Source: Mucidula mucida (taxonomy: Eukaryota; Basidiomycota; Agaricomycetes; Agaricales; Physalacriaceae). Taken from it: DNA of 23,095 nucleotides. The notes beneath the pieces are model-generated. The model worked only from the letters and a program-made list of their open reading frames with translations, made no database searches and had not been told where the DNA came from. How positions within the stretch are numbered: position 1 is the stretch's first letter; the number at the start of each line of letters is the position of its first letter. Shown here in pieces: positions 1 to 9,954 of the stretch. Position numbers and translations under genes: made by a program. The stretch is from positions 1 through 23,095 of the forward strand of contig JADNYV010000536.1 of NCBI GenBank assembly GCA_015501055.1, given 5' to 3'.

Positions 1-555
1 CCGACGCTATGGCGGGGCTGTATTATAATACGGGGGGTCTGTATTATAATACGGGACCGCCTGCCTAATACAGCAAATAGCGGGTACAGGGTGCGGCGCC
101 GTGGCTGGGTCAGCTGTGCCGTGATGCCGGGCTCGGTGAGCATTGCCGTGACTCGGTCATTCCCGAGGAATCACGGGCACGTCCCAATCCGGATGCATGC
201 GCGTCCGGGCGCCCGCGCACCCGTTCAGCGCCTGCGCCACACATCCTGCAGACATAAATTATCTTCTCAGTGAGTGTCTACTACTGTCGGACCATATCCC
301 GATTGATCCCAGCAGCTGAACGTTCTTTTTTGCGCACTACCCCCGGTGCCCCGCTGTAATCCGCACCCGTGCACCCGTTCAGCGGCGGCGCCACACATTA
401 CAGAGCCTCAATCATCGTTTCAATTACTGTGTACTGCAGTAGGACTATATTCCGACTCATTCCGGCAGCTCAGCATTCATTAATGCGCACTGCCCCCAGA
501 TCCGAACATCACCCACGTGATTGAACCCAGCGGGTACTCAGCACGCCCGCTACAC
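1..555 (+). repeat. Left terminal inverted repeat of the KDZ element (outer end missing)
   Basis: It matches the reverse complement of 9321-9876 almost base for base. Differences seen include a 1-bp gap near position 35 and substitutions near 380, 420 and 433. The inner match stops at 555, where the two sides diverge abruptly. It contains two perfect 12-bp palindromes GTATTATAATAC (20-31 and 41-52) and a diverged internal direct repeat. A 60-codon open frame at 91-273 recurs on the opposite strand at 9603-9785 only because of the inversion and is not taken as a gene. Confidence 0.95.
215..500 (+). repeat. Two diverged direct repeats of about 135 bp inside the left TIR
   Basis: Unit 1 (about 215-350) and unit 2 (about 369-500) share an ordered set of landmarks: GCACCCGTTCAGCG, then GCGCCACACAT, a block around 'ggaccatat/ggactatat', 'cccag/ccggcagc' and finally TGCGCACT(A/G)CCCCC. 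The spacing between units is about 154 bp. The same pair lies in the right TIR in inverted order. Such iterated subterminal units are typical places for transposase binding, but this is inference. Confidence 0.7.
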
Positions 556-880
556 TCGAACAACAGGAAAACTATTTTCAGGTGACTATTATACACATAT
601 TAGCAGCTCTATGTATTCAGAGAGTCATCAGTTGTGGCCAGACACACATGGCACTGTTTTTGCACGACTTAGCGTGTAAAGACCATCCAACTTCCTAATT
701 CGGAAGAGCCTGCATCGGTGCAGCAATCGGTGTAATGAGCGGACACGGCGCTAACCGCGCCCCCGCTGGACACAAATTTATTACTACACAAGGGATACGT
801 ATCTAAGGAAAGGTCTACGTATATACAATATCTATAGTGTAAAAAATGGGCTGGATGCACCCGGATGAAGCAAAGTCAAG
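556..880. other. Left subterminal spacer of the KDZ element
   Basis: About 325 bp between the inner end of the TIR and the last coding exon of the 886-residue gene. It should contain that gene's 3' untranslated region. I see no coding sequence, structured RNA or repeat in it. Confidence 0.5.
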
Positions 881-3734
881 TCAATCGGCACGCTTTCTGA
901 GTCTCTGTGAGGCGGCATTATTAGAGATAAAACGTCAAGTGAGGCGGTGCTTACCTTGGCTAACGGAACATTTTCCTTCTCGACATCAGCTTCAGCCGCG
1001 GTGCGCTTTGCCGATGTCGAGTTGGAGACTTTTCGAAATGTGGCGTTGCGGATCATGCTATCCAAGGCCCACGTCACGTCGGTCACGGCGAGAACCCAAT
1101 CCTCACGCTGCGCCGAGTCCGCGCTATCCGAGACAGCCTCCCCCCACCACAGTAAAACCCCTACCACGAGGGTGATCCCGTTCCTGCCGGATTTATCCTG
1201 AAGACCATCCCAATCAACAATGTCCAACTTGATGAGCTGATCTTCGTGAATACGTGTCGGCGGCTGCAGAGATCGCCACCACTTCCAGAATGACGGGACA
1301 AAGACGTCAAGCTCGCCGACGGGCCACTTCTTAGCCCAATTACGGCGCAGCCGCATGAACTCCGCAACGACCAATGGTCGATGGTCTTTACCTAGCTTGA
1401 TCTTGCCGTCGTCAACAAACCCAGCCATTTCCTCGAAGACCAGGAGAGAGTCGATCAAGCTGATCCAAACCGTGCCCCAGGCGGAACCTCGTCGGAATGC
1501 CTGGAATGCCTGCTTGAGCTCAGGCCAGAACTTCGACTCATCCACATGAGCCCAATTGAGAGCGCCAACGTCGTCTTCAAGCTCATCGTCGACATGCATC
1601 CCAGAGAGAGGAGCGATGGGTCCATCATCGACATTGGTGATCGGTAAATTGTCAACGTTAACTGGCGAAACAGGGTTCGAGGCCGGAACCGCCTCGAAAG
1701 TGGTGAGAGCGAGATTGGCAGGCGCATCAACACCAGCCGGCCTTGAACTGGTGACAGCAGCGGGAGAGGTACCAACAGCCGTGGTGACAGAACCAGATTT
1801 GGCAGTAGATGCACCAATGGAAGTATCGGAGTTGTTGGTGAGAGCGTCGGTGGGAGCGTCAAGGAAAGAGGCAGCGGGGGGAGCGTTGGCGGGAGTATCA
1901 GTGAGAGCGTCGGTGGGAGCGGCGGTGGGAGCGGCGGTGGGAGCGTCGGTGGGAGCGTCGGTGGGAGCGTCGCTGGTGGAGGTGTTGGGTGCCATGTCTT
2001 CGGATGGGACCACGTCACTATCATCCTTCTCCTCCTCGTCGGACTCATCCCTCTCCTCCTCCTGACTCCCGAATAGCGCTGCATACCACGGATTCTTCTT
2101 CCGAGATTGCTTCGGCAGATACTTGTACAGGATGGATTGGCTGTTAAGGGGGGAGCCGGGCATAATTCCCTCAAGCCGGGCATGAGCATACGCGATGTTC
2201 ATCTCGCGCTCAAACGATATATTCGGCATTGCCTCGAGCTCCGCCAGACAACCACGGCGCCCTTCCTCCGGGAGGAGATTGAGTAGGGCCTCGAATTCCT
2301 TGTTGAGTGCTCGTCTCGATGACAATGGGGCGGACACGTCATGTTCAGGCTCTGTGGAAGTCGGTGGCGGGACAGTCGGGTTAGGGGTGTCTGTTGACGT
2401 TCCAGAGGTCGATGTCGTCTTCGGCGCCGCCCCCGTTGAGGGTACTGTGCTCTGGGACCCCGTAGATGCGCCCATAGCGCGACTCGCAATGTCGGCCTCC
2501 GCTAAAAGAACCAATTAGTCGTCTGCCAGAATGTTTGCATAAACACTCACTGAAACATCTCGCTCCAAATTTAATCATGATATCTTCAACCTTCTCGTAT
2601 CCAACGGGGTCGTACTCGTTCCATTTGACGCCGGAAGCAGAGGTCTGGCCAGAATGGATGCTACATGATACTGTGAGCCTGATGCCAACCGAAGATAAAG
2701 AAGACATACCCGCGACACTCGATACGACCATCATGCTCGGCAATGGGTCCGCACATTAAGATAGTGCAGACCATGCCCATGTGTGAGGCCACCGTATCCG
2801 CCACGCGCTGCAGGTACACGGCACCTTTCTCGAGAGCACTGAAGCCAATTAGCATTGACATAAAAAGGGATTGAATAACCTACTTTTGATATCTAGCGGG
2901 CGAGAGTGCTGCCGCTTTCGTCGCTTCGTAGTTGGCCTGATCTTGTGCCCACTTCTCGTCGACCAGGTCTTTGATTCTTTGGCGTACGGTCTCGGATTGT
3001 TGATTCCACCTTGCGTTGACGATGCGACGCTGAACCGAAAGATATGGTTCAGGTTCTGGGCGGGACGCGTTGGGATCGGTCTTGAGAGTTTCCGCGTAGG
3101 CTTCGTTGGCCGCTGCAATGACGGCGTCATGCTCGGTCTTGACGGCGAGTCGCAGCCCATGCTCCCAGTTGACGTTGGTGTACATCTGGATGAGTTGGGT
3201 GCGTCGGGGCTTGTCCTTGGTCCCGTCCAAATTGTCGATCATGGTCTGCAGGACGACTTCCTCCTGCTTGTCCTTGGAATTCCCGAACGTGTGTCGGTAC
3301 CAGCCAAGGATTGTCTGTAGTTGGGGTAAGACAACGTTCGCAAAGAGTGAATGAATATGCACCTTCGCTTTGCGGCTCACTTCATCTTCCCGACACTTCG
3401 CCTCTTCTGGAGAGAGGCTAGCGATTTCTTGAGCGAAATTTTGCTGCCATTGCGTGACCTGACTGTCCGTGGGCATAGGCGGCGTTGCTTCGAGGTCTTT
3501 CTTCGTGGCTTTTAGTAAGACATGAATGAAGAAAGGTATAGAACACACCATGGGGTCCAAATCTCCATATGCGATGTAGTACCGGATGGCCATAAGGCGC
3601 GACCACTGCGCGTTTGTCTTGGCTTTGCAAGACTCGACCCATTCGTCTTTGGCGGGGGAAAAGAAGTCGGTCTTGGTACCAAAGATCCAAGGTTTGCGAC
3701 CTCGTTTGTCGGGGTTGGCTTTCGGTCGTGGCAT
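881..3734 (-). CDS. KDZ-element companion gene, 886-residue protein of unknown function
   Basis: Proposed exons on the minus strand: 3734-2884, 2838-2710, 2660-2551, 2501-955 and 904-881; introns are 45-50 bp with GT-AG ends and phases agree throughout (2,661 nt, 886 residues). The start MPRPKANPDKRGRKPW is basic. Exon 2 encodes YLQRVADTVASHMGM and ILMCGPIAEHDGRIE; exon 3 continues with IHSGQTSASG, EYDPVGYEKVEDIM and FGARCF. Exon 4 begins with a helical-looking stretch, followed by an acidic run, a low-complexity Thr/Ala/Pro/Asp repeat and a Trp-rich C-terminal part (FWKWWRSLQPP, VVGVLLWWGEAV). The spliced end is basic (AKRLRKRAD), possibly a nuclear signal. I recognise the layout as one recurring among uncharacterised Agaricomycete proteins, but know no function. 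If the last intron is retained, the frame instead runs to 832 with a different tail. Confidence 0.75.
1900..1971 (+). repeat. 12-bp minisatellite in the companion gene
   Basis: Five tandem units of GGTGGGAGCG(T/G)C lie at 1912-1971, with a degenerate sixth at 1900-1911. On the coding (minus) strand they encode a low-complexity run of the type TDAP/TAAP. Unit length is a multiple of three, so copy-number change keeps the frame. Confidence 0.9.
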
Positions 3735-3917
3735 AGTAGCGCAAAAAATGGTAGTGCAACGCAGGAAAACAACAAATTTTAGGGGAGCGGGACAGGGACA
3801 GCAAGGGAAGACAGGGTAGGTAAAACGCAGCCACGTGGAATAGCCCGAGATGCTCATATGTGGCGGGATGCTCGGCATGAAGGTTGGAAAAGATATCTAT
3901 TCGTCGTTGGAATATTG

Positions 3918-4636
3918 TTATTGTAAATGAGGAGGTAGGACCTCGGCTGAGGTCGGTGCTACACGCAGGTGCGCTGAGCTTCCCCGTGCAAGCGAATCCG
4001 ACAGCGCCAGCTCTGCGTCAGCTCTATATCATAATCAGACGGTGATTGACGAGATAAGACGAGTAACGCACAAATCAGTGTATACATTCACAGCGCGGCA
4101 TCCTTCAACGTATAGAGCGTAGCGCGTACTGAGAGCGAAGGAGCCAGATTGGGGAGGAGAGAGTTTCTTGGGGCCGCGGTTGGCTGATCGCGGCAACACC
4201 GCTGGTTTGGAGACGTGTGTCGGGAAAGGCTTGCGCTGGCGTAATGGATTTGGTTTCGGGTCAGGAGTCGTGTGTGGACAGTCGTGAGGGCCAAGTCCTC
4301 CTTGACTGCAAAGCAGCTGCCATTCTGTTACGCACTCGTCCCATGATGCGTAAACGTCGTATGCCCCGCCAGTTCGGCCACTGACAAGGCGCTCAGCAAG
4401 GTCGCTGCACCTTGATTAGACAGATACAAGAGTGGGAGACTGATTGGGACGTACCGAGTTGAAAAAACCCCTACCATCGACCCATGTCGCACCAAAAAAA
4501 ACTCCTCGTGTTCTTCTCGCGATTTGGCGCCGACATGGAAAGTCCACTGCGGGAGGCAACGCCGAGGTTCGTGCGAGCTCGTAGGATGAGCAGCATGCAC
4601 CGTATCGTCCGAGGAGCCAGACGAAGCCGCATCCAT
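3918..4636 (-). CDS. Small KDZ-element gene with RNase H1 N-terminal/viroplasmin-like module(s), 206 residues
   Basis: Proposed minus-strand exons 4636-4455, 4404-4072 and 4023-3918, with introns of 50 and 48 bp and GT-AG ends; phases agree (621 nt). Residues about 46-90 (FFLVRHGSMVGVFST, then DLAERLVSG, YDVYASWDECVTEW) follow the pattern of the RNase H1 N-terminal hybrid-binding fold: a strand with a GxxxGVF/Y turn, a V-x-G step, then an aromatic helix. Residues about 152-200 (RYALYVEGCRAVNVYTD, ADAELALSDSLARG) look like a second, divergent copy. A Pro/Lys-rich linker lies between. No RNase H catalytic domain is present, so a role in binding RNA-DNA hybrids or double-stranded nucleic acid is inference. 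The acceptor of intron 1 could be 4411 instead of 4405, adding two residues. It follows the 886-residue gene's strand and diverges from the transposase. Confidence 0.6.
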
Positions 4637-5120
4637 GAGGCGAAGAGGGGTGATTGACAGTAAGAGGCAGAGATGGATTTGATCAATCACTGATGTCGCA
4701 TCATCATCTGTTCAACCTCGCTCCTTCGCTTCAACCTCGTTCCATCGACCATGCTTTGTGCCCTCCAGATGCTCTCACATGCATCATGTTCGTCCCTTGC
4801 CATATGGATTGCAGGCGATTTTCTTGTCCACATCCGTCGACTTCAGAAACGGTACCATGTACGAAGTTCGGCATCCTGTGAATCTTCGGTTCTACCAACA
4901 TTTCACTTAGCTTGTTTACCACGGTAAAATACATTGCGTACAAATCACATCATTTCTAGCAAATGTTGGCGTGGCATTGCTCTCTTAGATCACAAATCCG
5001 TCATTGTCATCCAGTCTGCAGGTAGGTATAAAACATCAGTATGACTTATGTGCACTACAGCTCTACGCAACACTACATTTCTAGCCCAGTCGATATCCAA
5101 CACTCCGACATCTCAACTTC
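4637..5120. promoter_or_regulatory. Divergent intergenic region between the 206-residue gene and the transposase
   Basis: It is 484 bp between two start codons pointing away from each other, so both promoters should lie here. A TATAAAA is present at 5027-5033, about 90 bp before the transposase ATG at 5121. I see no clear TATA box for the minus-strand gene. No convincing coding sequence is present; short open frames across it do not continue in either gene. Confidence 0.55.
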
Positions 5121-8100
5121 ATGCTTCCGCGTGGAAAGAAGGGTAAAGATGCAACTTTCGTCACGTCTCAGCGTGTTCAGAGTCGCGCTCCGGCTGCTCT
5201 CACCTTGGACGTATCCGCTGACGGCCGTCGCGCAACCTGGAGAGAGCGACGTCTCGAGGATGTCGCACCTCCACTAGAAGCACCTCCATTTGAGGAACAG
5301 GAGGATCTCGATGCCGCCGCTCTTGCAGACTCCGTAGACGGCTTCTCTTACCTCCTTGGCGAGAATCTCGAGACACAGTCGGAACGTGACGCGACTCCGG
5401 CCGATCATGGAGTTGTTATCCGCGTCAAGGCGCGATACAGAAATAGCGTAAGCGTATAATCTCTCAAAATACACATTTACTCACGTCTTGCTGTAGGACA
5501 ACCCGATGTTCACCTGGCGCCCTTTCCGAGACTCATATTTGAAGGAGTTGCTCCGGTTGGATGGATGTGGTGATAGTGGTGATATCTGCTCTCGGTGCCT
5601 CACCGACGAGATCTCTAACCCGGCGCATTATCGCTGCTGCGAGAACGAATGCTATGCGGCGGGTTTGATGTGTTCGAACTGCTGTGTTTCTTTGCACGCC
5701 ATGCTACCTCTGCACTGGATTGAGGTATGTCTATCACTCATTGCGCATGCCTGGACTGATGAGTCAACTCATCTTATCTAGAAATGGAACGGGACCTTCT
5801 TTGAGCCGAGCTCATTGAAGGAGATTGGCGCATTTGTCCAATTAGGGCATCCCGCCGGCGAAAGCTGCCCACTGCCGATCAAGACAACAAATTCCTTTAC
5901 CGTCTTACACACGAATGGTATACATTCAATCTCTCTTTACTTTTGTGGTTGCTCGGGTGCTGCGCAGAACTACATTCAACTTCTTCGAGGCTCGTGGTAT
6001 CCGTCGACTCCTCGAGAACCTCGGACGGCCTTGAGCTTCAGTCTACTCCGTCTCTTTCACAATCTGAACTGTCTCGGAAAATTACCGGCCTGGGACCTGT
6101 GGAAGGCCCTGGAAACAATGACAGAGCATCGTACGTTGAGCCCTGCACCTCAGCGCTACAAGGTTCTCCTGCGAAGCATTCGGCAATGGCGGCATCTCAA
6201 ATTGCTGAAGCGCGCGGGTCGTGGACACGCGTTGACCGGTGTCTCGAATACTGCTCTAGGCGAGCTCGTGGTCGCATGTCCTGCTTGTCCACATCCGAAC
6301 AGAAATCTCCCGCCAGATTGGGAATCCATATCAGCAGCGAAAAGGTACGCCAGCCAAGACTTCTCAGTAGAAGGAGATCTGAAGCATGCGACAGATTCAT
6401 CTATACCCTTTTCTTGGCTATTGATGCCAATTTTCGCTTGCGTAACGCTGTCGTCTCCACGACAGAGCGCGACCCTCCCCTTGGTGACGGATGGGCCTTC
6501 TTCATCCAGCAGGCGCCATACAATGAGCATATTCGCTCTTTTGTTAGTCAGGAGGACATGGCGAGCTGCTCAGGCTTCAAGGTAACCTAATACTGAATGA
6601 TATTCACGTAGGCACATCTAACGTCATTTTAGGCAACTTTTCTGGCGGATTTGAAGAACGCCAAGGGTCTTCGGACGACTGGAATTGCCGGCGTCACCTG
6701 CTCACGACACGGTGTTTGGCGACCCAATGGCATGGGTGATCTACAACGCGGGGAACGGTATGCTCCCAAGTCTCAATTTGATCGTTATGTTTGATTGAAC
6801 ACTCAGGTTCTGCAACGTTGATCCACTAGTGGCGATATCGATGGGTGGCGACAATTCACGTCTAAACCTCGTCCTGTCGTATGACATAGTATGCATCTGG
6901 GGCGTGCATTTTCCAGATCGCTTGACCCAGCTACCATTACAGTGGCGTCTCAATTTCGACCCCAACCGAGTCCGCTTCTGTGTCCCTAAGTTCCATTTAT
7001 GGGCGCATCGCGTATGTAACTTCTGCCGGTGCATGTTTGATAGGTATTGAGTTCAATAATGAAGGTCCAATGTCATGCGCTCTACTCGTTTAACTTCCTC
7101 ATTGGGGCTGGAAGGACACACGGCGAAACCATTGAGGAGAATTGGGCTCAGAGTAATCGAGCGGCGGCCCAGACAAAAATGATGGGTCCAGGTGCGCGGA
7201 AAGATACCCTTGATGATATTTTCGGGGCACACAATTATCGTGTGGTCAAGGCATTCCGTACGTATGCATTTGTACAATCAAAATTGTGAATTCTTACATG
7301 TTTTGATAATCGTGCAGGACGTGTCCTCCTTGCGCGTCTCGCGGAAGCAATCCAAGAAGCGCGTACACACGCTAGAGAGTTCACGGACTTCAACGCTGGG
7401 ATGATAACCTTTTGCAGTGATGATTCCGTGAGGGCCTGGGAGCGTGAAGTCTTACTCTGGGACCGGGATCACTCACAACCCTGCCCATATGAGCCACACT
7501 TACAGAATAAGGCGACATTGAACGACGTTCAATTGCAGCTGGCGCAGGAAGAGCAAGCAAGCTTACAGAGTGGTTCCGTCTCACATGAATCGAGTATGAG
7601 TCTCTTCCTTGCTCTCGGCCTCGAAATCGAGGAGAAACAGTGAGTGTTTCAATACATCAGGGATGTGTCATTGATACACTGTCAACAATTTGTAGACGCG
7701 GCCTTGCCTGGGAAGTCAAGGTCCGCAAATCGGGAACGACTTACCAGGAACTTAACGTGGAGCGTCAACGAAATGTCATACTCCGGGACCTCAAGAAATT
7801 TCGTCGTCTCCAGCTGTCATTCATGCCCAAGTTCAAAGAATACCTCACTGACGAACAGAGAGTGATTCTTGACTCTCCCGTATCCGTGCTGCCTGAAGAG
7901 ACCAAGTTGTTTCTTCCGTCGGAGCTCCGCGCGGCTGATCGGGCGCTTCCTCGTGCATGTGTCGCAGGTCTGGTCGATTGGGAGAGTCGGCTTCGTGAAG
8001 CAGAGTGCAGGGATGCGCTGGAATCCCTGCGTCAGGGACTGCGTACACGCTCCGCCGGCCATCTTTTCACGGTTAGAAACGTAACCGGCCAAGCCCCCAC

Positions 8101-8900
8101 GACTCGCGCAGAGGGGGTACAGCGCAAGGTGCAGGTTAACATATACCTCAGTAAACTTCGCTATCGCTGGGCCCGGAATGCCTTATTTCGACTCCGTGAA
8201 CATGGATCTTGGGAGCGGGAACTACGCGTCTTGAATGACACGGACGTCAGGGGTATGAACGAGCGTTTGCTGACAGCGGAGGAAATTGCCGAGAGGCATA
8301 TTCTGGCAGAGCGCGGTTTGATTGATGAGTTGATAGTTGATCCCACCAAAGAAGGCGCCGTTGTTGCTCGTGGTGAGGGTCGCCGTCAATTATCGTGGAT
8401 TTGGTATAGCTACAATGAGCCTGTTGATGGATTTAGCGTTGCTACACGCAACGACGACCCGGTGATCCATGAAGGTGAGTCCCATTTTGAGGTATTGTTG
8501 AATTCTCACTCAAGTTTGGATAGCTCTCAAAATTGAGTGGTGCAAGGCTCGCGCGCGGAAGATGCGCTGGGAGGAAGAGGTGGCACTTCTACTGGAAGAG
8601 ATGCGTCGCGTGATCGTGTATCGCCGGTGGAATGCATCACTGTGGCGGGAGCGTGGCCTGGAGCAACATGCCGGATTGGATGCCGAATATCAGCAGGGTC
8701 TTCGCGCATTCGCGGCGGAGCAAGCGAGCACTCTTGATGGCGAGGCACAGGATTTGGAGAATCACTGGAAGGACATTCGCACACTTGGTCAGGAGCTCTT
8801 AGATGGTCTACCCGTGTCGCACGTGATAGAGGTTGAAGTGGAGGCGGAAGAAGATGGCGGTAACGATAATGAAGACGACGTGGACATAGCAGAAGAATGA
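5121..8900 (+). CDS. KDZ transposase with CxC2-type cysteine cluster, 1,101 residues
   Basis: Ten proposed exons: 5121-5447, 5497-5724, 5782-6344, 6395-6581, 6633-6757, 6807-7011, 7065-7257, 7318-7639, 7696-8474, 8524-8900. All nine introns are 48-60 bp, GT-AG, and the sum (3,306 nt) is in frame. Residues 110-185 form a cysteine/histidine cluster (C140, C143, C156, C161, C168, C171, H176, H182), which matches the CxC2 region of fungal KDZ transposases; a further CPACPHP follows near the end of exon 3. The RNase H-fold catalytic core is inferred from IDANFRLRN (D383), LSYDIVCIW (D503) and GETIEENWAQ (E569). A charged helical C-terminal part ends in an acidic tail. The length is usual for the family and no break is seen, so it may be active. 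It would cut and paste its own element by binding the long TIRs. Confidence 0.92.
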
Positions 8901-9320
8901 AATGTAGTGTACACCAATAACATCTGATTGTCATAGCATGGCTAGGAAAAGAATATGAGATTGTAACAGTGAGAAGAGACAGCGCGCTGTGAACGAAGCG
9001 GACTTCCCAATTAGGCAGTTACGGGAATGAGCCGTCAAGTTCACGGAGACAGTGCACTATCTGTGTTAACTGGCATTTATTGATACTTCGAGTACGTAGC
9101 TACACACATTTGTCACTCAATGCTCAGTGATGTTCCGTGTAATCGTCTGTCCCGACGAGGTAGCAAAGCGGGCGTGTTTTGGTTGGATCCGGATATTTCC
9201 GGATTTGACGATGATGTGGCGGCGGCGAGAAATTTAAGGCCATGATATCCAAGGTAAGCACAAGTAGGCAAGTATGGCACTCTGTGGCGTCTATATTAAT
9301 CGCTGCATGGTACCAGTAAT
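8901..9320. other. Right subterminal spacer of the KDZ element
   Basis: About 420 bp between the transposase stop codon and the inner end of the right TIR. It should include the transposase 3' untranslated region. I see no gene, RNA or clear repeat here. Confidence 0.5.
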
Positions 9321-9954
9321 GTGTAGCGGGCGTGCTGAGTACCCGCTGGGTTCAATCACGTGGGTGATGTTCGGATCTGGGGGCAGTGCGTATTAATGAA
9401 TGCTGAGCTGCCGGAATGAGTCGGAATATAGTCCTACTGCAGTACAAAGTAATTGAGACGATGATTGAGGCTCTGTAATGTGTGGCGCCGCCGCTGAACG
9501 GGTGCGCGGGTGCGGATTACAGCGGGGCACCGGGGGTAGTGCGCAAAAAAGAACGTTCAGCTGCTGGGATCAATCGGGATATGGTCCGACAGTAGTAGAC
9601 ACTCACTGAGAAGATAATTTATGTCTGCAGGATGTGTGGCGCAGGCGCTGAACGGGTGCGCGGGCGCCCGGACGCGCATGCATCCGGATTGGGACGTGCC
9701 CGTGATTCCTCGGGAATGACCGAGTCACGGCAATGCTCACCGAGCCCGGCATCACGGCACAGCTGACCCAGCCACGGCGCCGCACCCTGTACCCGCTATT
9801 TGCTGTATTAGGCAGGCGGTCCCGTATTATAATACAGACCCGCCCGTATTATAATACAGCCCCGCCATAGCGTCGGTTCTAATTAGAGCCTGTATTGTAA
9901 TACAGTGCCCTCTAATTAGAGCACTGTATTATAATAAGGGTACAGCATAGGGTG
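9321..9954 (-). repeat. Right terminal inverted repeat of the KDZ element
   Basis: Positions 9321-9876 are the inverted partner of 1-555. Positions 9877-9954 are outer TIR sequence whose partner lies before the window. The outer limit is inferred because the neighbouring Gypsy pol homology begins at about 9955; the last few bases (about 9950-9954) could belong to either side. The total of about 634 bp is long for a DNA transposon. Confidence 0.88.
9824..9937. repeat. Cluster of 12-bp palindromes near the right tip of the KDZ element
   Basis: GTATTATAATAC occurs perfectly at 9824-9835 and 9846-9857, with one-base variants at 9892-9903 (GTATTGTAATAC) and 9926-9937 (last base A). Between them CTCTAATTAGAG, another palindrome, is at 9910-9921 with a near copy at 9877-9888. 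The left TIR carries the two perfect copies that fall within the window. Regular, self-complementary and terminal, they are candidate transposase-binding sites (inference). Confidence 0.85.

Larger units (their letters stand above)
1..9954. mobile_element. KDZ-superfamily DNA transposon, about 10 kb, three genes, long TIRs
   Basis: Positions 1-555 are repeated in inverted order at 9321-9876 with only a few mismatches and a 1-bp gap. The right copy runs on to about 9954, so the element's left tip lies about 78 bp before the window. Between the TIRs are an 886-residue minus-strand gene, a 206-residue minus-strand gene and a plus-strand KDZ transposase. The right boundary is set by where homology to the Gypsy pol resumes (position 9955). 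KDZ elements are reported to make target duplications of about 8 bp; the left copy is off-window, so this cannot be tested here. Intact genes and near-identical TIRs suggest a recent insertion of a potentially autonomous element. Confidence 0.88.

Noticed and set aside
91..273. Identical 60-codon open frames at 91-273 (+) and 9603-9785 (-)
   Set aside because: They are the same TIR sequence seen twice in inverted order; there is no recognisable domain and no sign of coding constraint.
1455..2189. Long alternative frame antisense/offset within the 886-residue gene
   Set aside because: It is a low-complexity Pro/Leu/Thr shadow created by the 12-bp repeat and GC-rich codons; the frame of the main exon explains the region.
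881..3734. Companion gene as a TET/JBP oxygenase (known KDZ cargo)
   Set aside because: I could not see the HxD...H...R iron/oxoglutarate-binding pattern in the spliced protein; the block order is different.
7012..7043. Alternative acceptor at 7043 for transposase intron 6
   Set aside because: It is in frame but would make a 32-bp intron, shorter than every other intron here, and adds residues that break the HLWAHR-VQCHALYSFN match to the family.
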